From: Omphalotus guepiniiformis
Lineage: Eukaryota > Basidiomycota > Agaricomycetes > Agaricales > Omphalotaceae
Direction: 5' to 3'
Assembly (NCBI GenBank): GCA_028554645.1
Contig: JAQOOI010000015.1
Location: forward strand, 496,001-560,000
Length of the DNA: 64,000 nucleotides
Part shown: one piece after another, positions 55,990 to 64,000 of the stretch
How the letters are laid out: each line of letters begins with the position of its first letter
Position numbering within the stretch: the stretch's first letter is position 1
Made by a program: the position numbers and the translations under genes
The notes under the pieces: generated by a model
Database searches by the model: none
Seen by the model: only the letters and a program-made list of their open reading frames with translations
What the model was told of the DNA's origin: nothing

Positions 55990-57879
55990 ATGTCTGACGA
56001 CACTGCACAAGAAGTTCTGCTACTCACTAATTCACAGGTGTTAGAAGTAATTCATGCTACATTTCTTGTTAGATTTCAATACTTACTTGGTGTTTCAGCT
56101 TTTGAGCAAGCTCACGGCATCACAGAAAAATACCGAAGATACCCAGCGCGCACTCAAAGAATCGCAGCTTGCGTTATCGAGAATGGAAGAGGATATGCGG
56201 AAGTTAGTACTAGCCCGTGAGGGGCCTGGTATACTGAACACAACTACTCCTGGATCAACGAGTGGCACACGAGGTGTTTCAGCCACTACTTCAAATGATG
56301 AACTTGTGGGATCTCAAAAGGAGTCAGCGCTGAAGGCCGGCAAAAAATTCACAGTGATGGCAGAAGTATGGGTCTTACCAGAGCAATGGTCAAGACTTGT
56401 GGGAAGGACGAAGCCTAGTAGCAACTTGAACGTGAATGACACCGGTCGTTACGGGTCAGAGCAGTCAATGGAGGATGGGATGCTTGTCGAACTTTTTAAT
56501 TGCCTACCTCAGGAATGCCATTCCTTCGTTGAAGGCAAGTACGGGAAATTCTTGAAAATGGTAAGTGCCAGTCTTTGCGTGACTGTTAGCTCTTCATTTA
56601 ATACCGTCAACAGCTGCGAGAGGCAATGGATCAAGGTCGCCAGAACACGGTCACTAGGGTGAAGTCTTGCGCATCGAGGCTATTCTCTGATGTTCCTGTA
56701 GACTTGCTGAGACTTGCTCCTGATGCAAAGCAGAAGGCCATTGAACTCCGCACGCTGTTGGGATACGATGAGGGAAAGAGGAAGTACGACAATTACCCAC
56801 CTATCCTTTATCCTAATGCTCGCAAGTCTGCTCCTAAAATCTTCCGAAACGAAGCACTCGTCAAGGTGCGTGTCATCATCTCAGTCCCATGGTGCTTACT
56901 CACTAATGATATTCTTTAGATTCTCCAAGTTGTCTTGTGTGGCCCGTCGTCTCTGGATCCCCCCGATTCAGCAAAAAGGAAAACTAGACATACACTAGCA
57001 GAGCTTTGGGGTGTTACCGAAGTCACCCCAGGTTCCATTGCTTTTGCGTCGATTCTCGTACGTTCAAAACGGCTGAAATTGTAACGTATGATACTAACAC
57101 TAGACTATATTATTATATGTTTGAAATAGGCAATCTTCATCCTCTCTCCTGACCGAGAATTCTCGCGAAAGGGAAAGGAATCGAATATCGAGTATGCAAA
57201 TCTTTTTCGAAAGTATAAAAAGATCATCATTACAAAATACGACTCGATAAACATGCAGCAAACACTCACCTTCTTCAACAACACCATCTTTTCGAGTGGA
57301 AACGAACGGACGAATGCTACGGGCTTGAATTTGAATCCACGCGAGAGCGATAACGAATTTGAGGACGCACTTGCAGCGCTCGATGAGGTTGATTCTAGCG
57401 ATAGCGAGCCTGTGGTGATAAATGAGGTCGTGGTGGCAGCAAGCGAATTCATGGCACCTATCAGTGTTGGCCATTTCGAGCAACTCGAACGAGGTACTGC
57501 AGTCGCATCTCATTCCGGGGCCAGTATCCACATTGCAGCCAACGAGCAGTCGACGAACGAGTTGATGAATGAGACAGCGAATGAGACAACGAATGAGATG
57601 AGGAATGAGGGTGAACAACTGGATGAGGCTGGTGAAACAGCGCATGGCTGCGGGCGTGGTCGTGGTCGTGGTGCTCGCGGTGGTCGTGGTGGTCGTGGTG
57701 GTCGTGGTGCTCGCGGTCGTGCTCGAGGCAACAGTACAAGGGGAGGTCAAGGCAAAGTCAAGCCTGCTCCAACGCGCGCCAGTAGCCGCCAGAAAGCCAG
57801 TGCCGTGGCCGAAGTGGAGGTAGATGATATGGAGGAAATGGAAGATGAGGCTGATGCAGATGGTGTGATAGTGGACTAG
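55990..57879 (+). CDS. Intact five-exon gene with RGG-rich and acidic C-terminus
   Basis: Exons 55990-56037, 56099-56560, 56614-56865, 56920-57057 and 57130-57879 join in phase to give 549 residues. An N-terminal coiled coil (SKLTASQKNTEDTQRALKES) is followed by a conserved-looking globular part: WSRLVGRTKPSSN, ECHSFVEGKYGKFLKM, YPPILYPNARKSAP, ELWGVTEVTPGSIAFASILA and IFILSPDREFS.KGKESNIEY. The C-terminal third is disordered and acidic, then GRGRGRGARGGRGGRGGRGA (an RGG-type nucleic-acid-binding stretch), then an acidic end. It resembles the uncharacterised basidiomycete proteins catalogued as DUF6698; I recall that family only roughly, so the assignment is tentative. No defect is visible. 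It is the only clearly intact host-like gene between 30 and 64 kb. Confidence 0.7.
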
Positions 57880-58757
57880 CGCACCTTCGATGTACCTATC
57901 TATCTATCGAAACTCCCAGTCGTCGTTTGTATCCGTTTGAACCCATCTGATTGCCAGGCTTGCGGCTCGACCTACATGATTCAAGGTAAGTCTCTTTATC
58001 TCCAGTATTGAAGATGACACACCTATAGCGAGTCAAACAATGTCTGAAGCAGCGGCGACTTATGAATACTCGATGCGTCAACGAGCCTTGTGTCCACGCA
58101 CTCACGCGCTCGTTCAATGTCAGCTTCAACCTTCATTGTACTGCTTGCATTCTAGCGCCTCATCAACTTGTTCTATACATTTCATTACTCGTCGACTTGA
58201 TACTCAAACAATGAACATGTAGCTAACATAGGCAACAGGTTCACTTCGACACCCTTCCAGGCTAGTTACACTCGAGCTCTCAGGCCTGCAAGGCCAACTT
58301 CCACCTCACCAACGGCATTGCTCTCAAAACGGTGATACGACCGCGGGAATACCACTCCCATTTTCAGCCTCGCAGGATTGATCACTCCAGTACAAACCTA
58401 CTAAATACACTGTATAGTCCTAAGTTCCGCGGTGTATTACGCACATTCAACCACTAGTATATGTGTACAAAGGTGTACAAGACTGTAGAACGGCACTAAA
58501 TGGGTCTTCTCAGTGTAGGTATTACCTAAGTATGCACTCAAGTAAAGCGTCGCGGCACTTGTTCTAAGGTCCGACGTGTATAACTTGATGGCCCCAATAC
58601 TGTATAAACCAACGCGTAGGTAACGAAGTACCGCGGCACTACTCAGAAGGCCAGACTTAGAAGCCAGGTAGCAGTAGCTCCGTGCACTAGTCATATCTAA
58701 TGACCATGGTTGAGCCACAGAAGGGTCTAGACGTACGATGTAACACGAAGTACTTCC
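57880..58757. other. Intergenic DNA with a possible 'a'-type LTR fragment
   Basis: No gene is supported. From about 58430 short blocks resemble repeat 'a' (for example GAAGGGTCTAGACGTAC near 58732, compare GAAGGGTCTAGATGTAC near 19843). The stretch ends at the Gypsy-A insertion; the five bases before the LTR are CTTCC. Confidence 0.45.
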
Positions 58758-59210
58758 TGTCAGCAACTCGAGTTATAAACTCAAATAACCAAACACAATG
58801 ATCTTAGTTTCACACGAGTAAGAGAAAAGCAGAAAGTGGAATTTGAGAAAAGAGACGATACAAGGAAGTATGCTAAGTACAAGTCTAAACTCGAGGAGTT
58901 ATTGACAAGATCGAAGCTAAAGAAATATCTACCTAAGCGGACTTGTTATATACGTAAATAAAACCCTAAACCCTGGGCTATAACCCTTGACTAATCCACC
59001 GTGTGTCTACCATGAGTTCGATCGCCTCAATTGTTTCATTAATGATCGTGATCACCTTGAGGTCTACATGCTTGATCTCGATCATCATGCTACCTACGTG
59101 TGTATTTAATATGACCCTAGATCTATAACTTAAGATGCTATCTACTGATAATAAAAGTGTCTATATGTACAAACAATGAGATAAGATGAAAAAAGAAAAC
59201 ATTCGTAACA
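58758..59210 (-). repeat. Gypsy-A copy 2, 3' LTR
   Basis: It is 453 bp, one base longer than the copy 1 LTRs because of an extra T (GGAATTTGAG). It keeps the AAGATCGAAGCTA segment involved in the self-priming model. Confidence 0.95.
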
Positions 59211-59221
59211 TGACCCCCTCC

Positions 59222-62200
59222 TTAGGGACGATGTCCCCATCGTCCTAACTTCACTGCTAATGCTTCTGTCGGCATCTTCTTCGTTTCTACTACTTCCGTA
59301 CATGCTTCAGGGATAGGTCGTAACAATGATGTCGGAAATAAGGAAATTGGGACCTCAATCTTTCTTAACTGAGGTGGTCGTGGTTTAGTGGGGAATTTTT
59401 TATGGAACTCTTCGATTGCTTCTTTTGCGTTTGCAAGGTTTGCTAATGGTTCCCATGTTTGTTCGTGCCGCGAGTATCCCTTCCATTGGACTTTGTATCC
59501 AAATCTCCCTCCCCTATATTTCCCTGAATCTACTATCTCTTCCACTTCGAACTCCGGTTCTTCTCCTTCTATCACTGGTGGCGGATTATCATTCTTAGGC
59601 TGCTCGGGGAATTCAGGCGGATGATAGGGTGACAGTAGAACTTCGTTAAAGACTGGATGTATCCTCTTCCAAGTCTTCGGTATCTTTAGTTGATACGACG
59701 TCGCTCCAACTTTCTTTACAACTTCAAAAGGACCAAATCGTTTATCATCCAACTTCTTCATTGGTCGATCAGAAGTCAGGTTTGTCGCTTCAAGCCATAC
59801 TTTGTCATTAGGCTTATATTCGACTGATGGTTTCCTCTTCTTGTCGTAATACCGAGTCATGTCTTCCTTTGCCTTCTTAAGTGCTGCCCCTACTTTGTCC
59901 CTGATCTTGATCATCTTATCAGCAAATTCCTGTGCTGTGGGATTTGCCGACGGAGTTCTTGGAGCTGTTCCCTTATACGGATGTCGTCCCATATCCGCAT
60001 AGAACGGAGTGACACCTGTCGCTGAGTGTATTCTGTCATTCAACACAAACTCTGCTGTCGGTAACCATTCTTGCCAGTCGTTCTGATGTTGATTGATGAA
60101 TAACCGGAGATAATGTTCAATCTCTTGGTTCATCCGTTCCGTCTGTCCATTCGTCTGTGGGTGATATGCCGTTGTGAAACTCCCCTGAATGCCTAATAAC
60201 CGGTATAGTTCCTTCATGAATCGGGAATGATATTGAGGTCCCCGATCATGAATAATCTTTCTCGGTAATCCATGTATAGGAAAGATTTTGTCCCTATAGA
60301 TTCTGGCCATTCCTTCAGACGTTAACGACATGTGTGTGGGTACCAAACGTGTTCGTTTGGTGAAATGGTCCACAGTCACACTTATGGCATTAAAACCTCC
60401 AGCTTCCGGTAGTTCTCCGATCAGATCCGTTCCTATGACTTCCCAGGGACCTTGTGGAACATTGTTTGTGACTAGTGTTCCTGTTGGTTTGGTTCGATGA
60501 ATCTTAGTGGCCTGACACTTTTCACACCCTTTAACGTATTTCCGTACATCCTGAGTGATTCCCGGCCACCAATAGTTTCTCGTCACCAATTCCATGGTTT
60601 TGAACTGCCCTGGATGTCCCGTCAGAACGGTATCATGATGTAGTCCGATGATCTTTCCCCGTAATCTATTATCAATAGGCACGTAAATCCTATCCTGCCA
60701 CGTCACAATTCCTTCCTCTGACTCGACCCAATCCTTCTCTTTTCCTTCTAAAGCCTTATTCACTAGATTATCCCGCACTTTTGACTTTTTTTTGATAAGA
60801 TCTAAGATCTCGTCCTCGGGCATCTCTAGTCTGTTGATCGAAAAAAGTTCCGGCTTTAAAAGTACCATGTCCTCATTGTCTTTCTCCCCCGTCTCATGAT
60901 TGGCCATCCTGGACAATGCATCTGGCTTTCCCATTGACTTTCCGGGTTTATGAATCAACGTAAAGTCGTATTCGGATAATTCAGTGATCCATCGGGCTTG
61001 TCGGCGATTCAATTTCTGAGGCTTTTTGAAATACTGAAGATTTTGATGATCTGTATAGATCTCAAATGACTCTTCCGCACCCATCAGATACTGTCTCCAA
61101 TCTGCTAAGGAATCCATAATGGCCATCATTTCCTTATCATAGATCTCATAATTACGTTCCGTTTCATTTAGAGATCTAGATCTGAACGCAATAGGCCACC
61201 ATTTTCCATCTATCTTTTGCGATAAGACAGCTCCGTTTGCATAATCTGAGGAATCTGCCTCGACTCTGAATTGCCCATGATCACGGGGTATGGTTAGAAC
61301 AACTTCTTCAGCAATTCTACTTTTGAGTTCTTCGAATGCCTGCTGTTGCTGCTCTGTCCATTCCCACTTTGAATTCCCAGTCAGTGATGACAATGGTTTC
61401 GCCACTTGACTGAATCCTCGGATAAATCGTCGGTAGAAGTTGCAGAAACCCAAGAAGGACTGTACTTCCTTCTTGTTTCCTGGTATTTTCCATTCTTTTA
61501 CCGCTTTGACTTTCTTTGGATCCATCCGCACTTGTCCATTTCCTACAAACACTCCAAGGTACTCGACATTACTGGTCTCGAATTCGCACTTTTCAGGTCT
61601 AAGATACAACTTGTGTTGTCGTAATATATCTAACACCTGTTTTACAATTGACTCGTGTTCTTCGATTGTATTTGTGAAAACCAAAATGTCGTCTAAGTAC
61701 ACCATGACATGACCTTCATTGATCAAATCCCTTAAGATATGATTCATGAACGCTTGGAAGGTCGCCGGAGAATTTGTAAGACCAAAGAACATAACCGTTG
61801 GTTCAAAGAGCCCCCGATTAGTCCTAAATGCCGCCTTCCACTCATCACCTTCTTTGATCCGGATATTATTGTATCCCCATCGAACATCCATTTTCGAAAA
61901 TACTTTCGAATCCTTCAGTTTATCAATGAGTTCTTGAATGAGCGGCAACGGGTATTTGTTCTTTATCGTTGCTTCATTCAATTTTCGATAATCCTGGACA
62001 GGTCGAAGTTTCCCATCTTTCTTTGCCACAAAGAAGAATGGTGAGGCCATCGGTGACTTTGATGGTCTAATTCGTCCAGATTTCAGATTTTCCTTAATGA
62101 ACTCATCTAAAACTTTCTGTTCCGAAGGATTTAATGGATAGACCTTGCAATCTACTGGCGTAAAGTCTGGCTTCAGTTCAATTGCATGGTCCCAGGGTCT

Positions 62201-63316
62201 TCGTTCGGGTAAATTTTGGAAATCGGCTTCATCAAAAACATCCTTGTACTCATTGACGTACTTGTCTGCTTTTGACTCAGTCTTTTTGCCTTTTCCAAAG
62301 TTCATACTCCGAAGATATCCGTCCCAATTCAGGTAAAACAACCGATCCCCTTCTTCCAGTTCTCGGACTTCAGCGTCGGATTCAGGTTTTAGGTAATACG
62401 GTATGTAACCACACTTCTTAGGACATCGATCAAATTTTAAGGTTGAGTCATTCCAATCTATATTGGGGTTATGACGTCTTAACCAATCGAGTCCTAGGGA
62501 TATGTCCGTTTTGCCTAAATTTGTAACAGCAAGTTCAATGCGTTCCGCATGATCTCCCATTACTAATCTGACTTCTATGAATCCTTCAATTGAACCGTCC
62601 TCGTTTAAGGTACCATCAGCATTGTATACCGGCATCTTTACTGGTAATCTCTTAACAGTTAAGCCATGTCGCTCTACGAATTCTTTATTGACGCAAGAAC
62701 CCGTTGCTCCACTGTCAAGTAATGCCGATGTTTCTATCTGCTTGCCACTTTCGATGTCATCGATTGTAACAGACAGCTTGAGATCTCTGCCTTTAGTACC
62801 TTTTACGAACCGCAAGTTTTTCTTGAGTGACTTTACGGCTGTGACGGCTTCGCTAATGTCCAATGACCGGATCTGGGCAACCGTTTCTTCTGATGCTTCC
62901 CTGGCCCGACAGGTTGGCATCCATGCTCTCAAAATTCCCACCGCTCGTTCTGACTCATCCTCCCTTACTCTCTGCGCTATCCATTCTGGTGAATTTGGCG
63001 GATAATGTTCTCTCACAGGCTTTGAATCGGACTTTGTAGATACTGACGCAAATTTATTCTCAGGATGATTAAATACAAAGTGAAAATTGCTATCTTCATG
63101 ATCTACACTAGACTGTTCCGATTCCGACTCAGAAGGACCTGTATTCACTTCTGAGCTTTGACAAAACCCGTGTCCGATTTCAACCAGTTTAAGAACCAAC
63201 TCGGCGGCTGTTCTTCTTTCTTCTCTTCTTCCTGCACATTCACCTGCCTCACTCTCTGACCCCGCTTTGCTGGACAATCCCGCGAGATATGCCCCCTCTG
63301 TCCGCAATTGAAACAC
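59222..63316 (-). CDS. pol: Gypsy-A copy 2 pol polyprotein
   Basis: It is a 1,364-codon open frame, the same length as in copy 1, with the same protease, reverse transcriptase, RNase H, integrase and chromodomain order. It keeps the usual Gly in SSDYANGAVLSQ of RNase H, where copy 1 has Arg, but has ISLGLDW after the protease where copy 1 has IFLGLDW. As in copy 1, the true product should begin at the frameshift site (63163-63169). It could supply pol activity if expressed. Confidence 0.93.
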   Translation of the reverse strand: MFQLRTEGAYLAGLSSKAGSESEAGECAGRREERRTAAELVLKLVEIGHGFCQSSEVNTGPSESESEQSSVDHEDSNFHFVFNHPENKFASVSTKSDSKPVREHYPPNSPEWIAQRVREDESERAVGILRAWMPTCRAREASEETVAQIRSLDISEAVTAVKSLKKNLRFVKGTKGRDLKLSVTIDDIESGKQIETSALLDSGATGSCVNKEFVERHGLTVKRLPVKMPVYNADGTLNEDGSIEGFIEVRLVMGDHAERIELAVTNLGKTDISLGLDWLRRHNPNIDWNDSTLKFDRCPKKCGYIPYYLKPESDAEVRELEEGDRLFYLNWDGYLRSMNFGKGKKTESKADKYVNEYKDVFDEADFQNLPERRPWDHAIELKPDFTPVDCKVYPLNPSEQKVLDEFIKENLKSGRIRPSKSPMASPFFFVAKKDGKLRPVQDYRKLNEATIKNKYPLPLIQELIDKLKDSKVFSKMDVRWGYNNIRIKEGDEWKAAFRTNRGLFEPTVMFFGLTNSPATFQAFMNHILRDLINEGHVMVYLDDILVFTNTIEEHESIVKQVLDILRQHKLYLRPEKCEFETSNVEYLGVFVGNGQVRMDPKKVKAVKEWKIPGNKKEVQSFLGFCNFYRRFIRGFSQVAKPLSSLTGNSKWEWTEQQQQAFEELKSRIAEEVVLTIPRDHGQFRVEADSSDYANGAVLSQKIDGKWWPIAFRSRSLNETERNYEIYDKEMMAIMDSLADWRQYLMGAEESFEIYTDHQNLQYFKKPQKLNRRQARWITELSEYDFTLIHKPGKSMGKPDALSRMANHETGEKDNEDMVLLKPELFSINRLEMPEDEILDLIKKKSKVRDNLVNKALEGKEKDWVESEEGIVTWQDRIYVPIDNRLRGKIIGLHHDTVLTGHPGQFKTMELVTRNYWWPGITQDVRKYVKGCEKCQATKIHRTKPTGTLVTNNVPQGPWEVIGTDLIGELPEAGGFNAISVTVDHFTKRTRLVPTHMSLTSEGMARIYRDKIFPIHGLPRKIIHDRGPQYHSRFMKELYRLLGIQGSFTTAYHPQTNGQTERMNQEIEHYLRLFINQHQNDWQEWLPTAEFVLNDRIHSATGVTPFYADMGRHPYKGTAPRTPSANPTAQEFADKMIKIRDKVGAALKKAKEDMTRYYDKKRKPSVEYKPNDKVWLEATNLTSDRPMKKLDDKRFGPFEVVKKVGATSYQLKIPKTWKRIHPVFNEVLLSPYHPPEFPEQPKNDNPPPVIEGEEPEFEVEEIVDSGKYRGGRFGYKVQWKGYSRHEQTWEPLANLANAKEAIEEFHKKFPTKPRPPQLRKIEVPISLFPTSLLRPIPEACTEVVETKKMPTEALAVKLGRWGHRP

Positions 63317-64000
63317 TGCCCATTCCTTCGAGCCGCGTCAATGTCCATGGGTTTACCTGTACCCCCAAAGGTTGTTCCTGTGGCGTCTCTCCGATCACCA
63401 CTTCCTGCCGCATTTTGCGGACTTTCTCTTCTTGGCGTAAACACCGGTCGGTTCTGATTCTGATTCTTGCGCCATTCCTGACGCCTTCTCCATAGTTGAT
63501 CAATCTTGATCACTACGTCCTTCCATTCATCGTACACTTTGGGCAACTCGTCCCTCGTGTAGATGGCATCAATAGTTTTCTCGTTAATGCCCTACTCGAT
63601 GAGCCGCACCACATACGGGTCATCCTTCTTGTAATCCGCCTCTGTCAACAGTATCTCCAACTCCTGGAAATATTCCTCCGCCGTCCCTGCTCCCTGCTTC
63701 AACAACTCCACCTTTTCCTGCGCTGTCCTCTGCAGACCGGAATCTAGGAACGCCTTGTTCAAGGCTTGCTTGAAATGCGCCCAGTCCTTCTGCCACTTCT
63801 CGTTGTCTTGGTCAAAATGGGTATTATAGTAATTATTGACCCATCCGTCTACAAGCTTCCCATTCATGAAAGAGATTGCAACATCAATCCTTTCATCGTC
63901 GGTCGTGATACCGTTTTTCTTATCACGGATATATGTGAAGAGTCTTCGACGCCAATTCTTGAATTCGGATTTGACGCCGGTGAAGTTATCGGGTTTGTTG
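63145..64000 (-). pseudogene. gag: Gypsy-A copy 2 gag, nonsense codon and 5' truncation by window
   Basis: The sequence matches copy 1 gag, but a TAG at 63592-63594 replaces the Lys codon in LIEKGINEKT, so translation would end about halfway, before the zinc knuckle and before the frameshift site. The N-terminal 20 or so codons lie outside the window. The zinc knuckle CFNCGQRGHISRDC is unchanged. Because the stop comes before the frameshift site, this copy should make no pol either unless the stop is read through. Confidence 0.85.
63163..63169 (-). promoter_or_regulatory. Programmed -1 frameshift site GGGTTTT, copy 2
   Basis: The codons in the gag frame are ACG GGT TTT GTC; in the pol frame GGG TTT TGT. 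The heptamer is unchanged, while bases on both sides differ from copy 1. Confidence 0.8.

Larger units (their letters stand above)
58758..64000 (-). mobile_element. Gypsy-A copy 2, truncated by the window edge
   Basis: The 3' LTR (58758-59210, 453 bp) is followed by pol and gag in the same minus orientation as copy 1. The 5' LTR lies beyond base 64000. It is about 98-99 percent similar by eye to copy 1, with scattered substitutions and one extra T in the LTR. Pol is intact, but gag has a stop. Confidence 0.95.

Noticed and set aside
51200..56000. Terminal inverted repeats for the Plavaka transposon
   Set aside because: None could be identified by eye; the left end may lie before the copia insertion.
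57100..57750. Minus-strand frame with poly-Thr and Pro/Arg repeats
   Set aside because: Antisense of the RGG-rich exon of the gene at 55990-57879.
1..64000. CRISPR arrays, bacterial operons or phage genes
   Set aside because: No regularly spaced repeats, no Shine-Dalgarno pattern and introns throughout; the DNA is eukaryotic.

Overview
The window reads as nuclear DNA of a filamentous basidiomycete, most likely an Agaricomycete. It has FunK1-type protein kinases, a NACHT-ankyrin NLR gene, Plavaka and Tnp2 (CACTA-like) DNA transposons, chromodomain-bearing Ty3/gypsy elements and a Ty1/copia element. Genes carry many introns of about 45-65 nt with fungal GT..CTAAY..AG signals. Exon joins below were worked out by hand from splice sites and reading-frame continuity, so they are models and not transcript-supported.

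Layout. 1-7.7 kb: a FunK1 cluster with one decayed relic and two complete four-exon genes facing each other. 7.7-12.6 kb: gene-poor DNA holding a 66-bp tandem duplication and a 176-bp direct duplication that carries a tRNA-like gene twice. 12.65-18.92 kb: a complete young gypsy element (Gypsy-A, minus strand, 452-bp LTRs differing at 2 sites, TSD CATAC). 20.8-30.6 kb: a proline-rich host gene split by a second complete gypsy element (Gypsy-B, 540-bp LTRs, TSD GCTAT). Gypsy-B carries an extra spliced gene on its antisense strand that encodes a coiled coil and a Zn2Cys6-like cluster. 30.6-37.3 kb: LTR-like repeat remnants, two unrecognised genes and a broken Tnp2 transposase. 37.3-40.2 kb: a NACHT-ankyrin NLR gene with one nonsense codon and one frameshift. 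41.9-42.9 kb: a low-complexity hypothetical gene. 43.87-51.20 kb: a Ty1/copia element (404-bp LTRs, TSD TTTAT) whose integrase is split by a 1,377-bp solo-LTR-like insertion. 51.3-55.7 kb: a 13-exon Plavaka transposase gene with one nonsense codon. 56-57.9 kb: an intact five-exon gene of an unassigned, apparently basidiomycete-type family with an RGG-rich tail. 58.76-64 kb: a second copy of Gypsy-A, running off the window.

How it fits together. This is an accessory, transposon-loaded region in which fast-evolving host families (FunK1, NLR) sit among nested mobile elements. The retroelement signals are unusually readable. Gypsy-A shows a canonical -1 frameshift heptamer between gag and pol, and a primer-binding site complementary to the predicted 5' end of its own transcript (Tf1-type self-priming). 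Gypsy-B shows a weaker version of the same priming arrangement. The copia element instead has a primer site matching the anticodon arm of initiator tRNA-Met. Removing the Gypsy-B insertion from the proline-rich gene, or the LTR insertion from the copia integrase, with one TSD copy, restores an open frame at each join. The best candidate for something undescribed is the antisense zinc-cluster gene inside Gypsy-B, followed by the interlocked inverted repeats just upstream of the first intact FunK1 gene.
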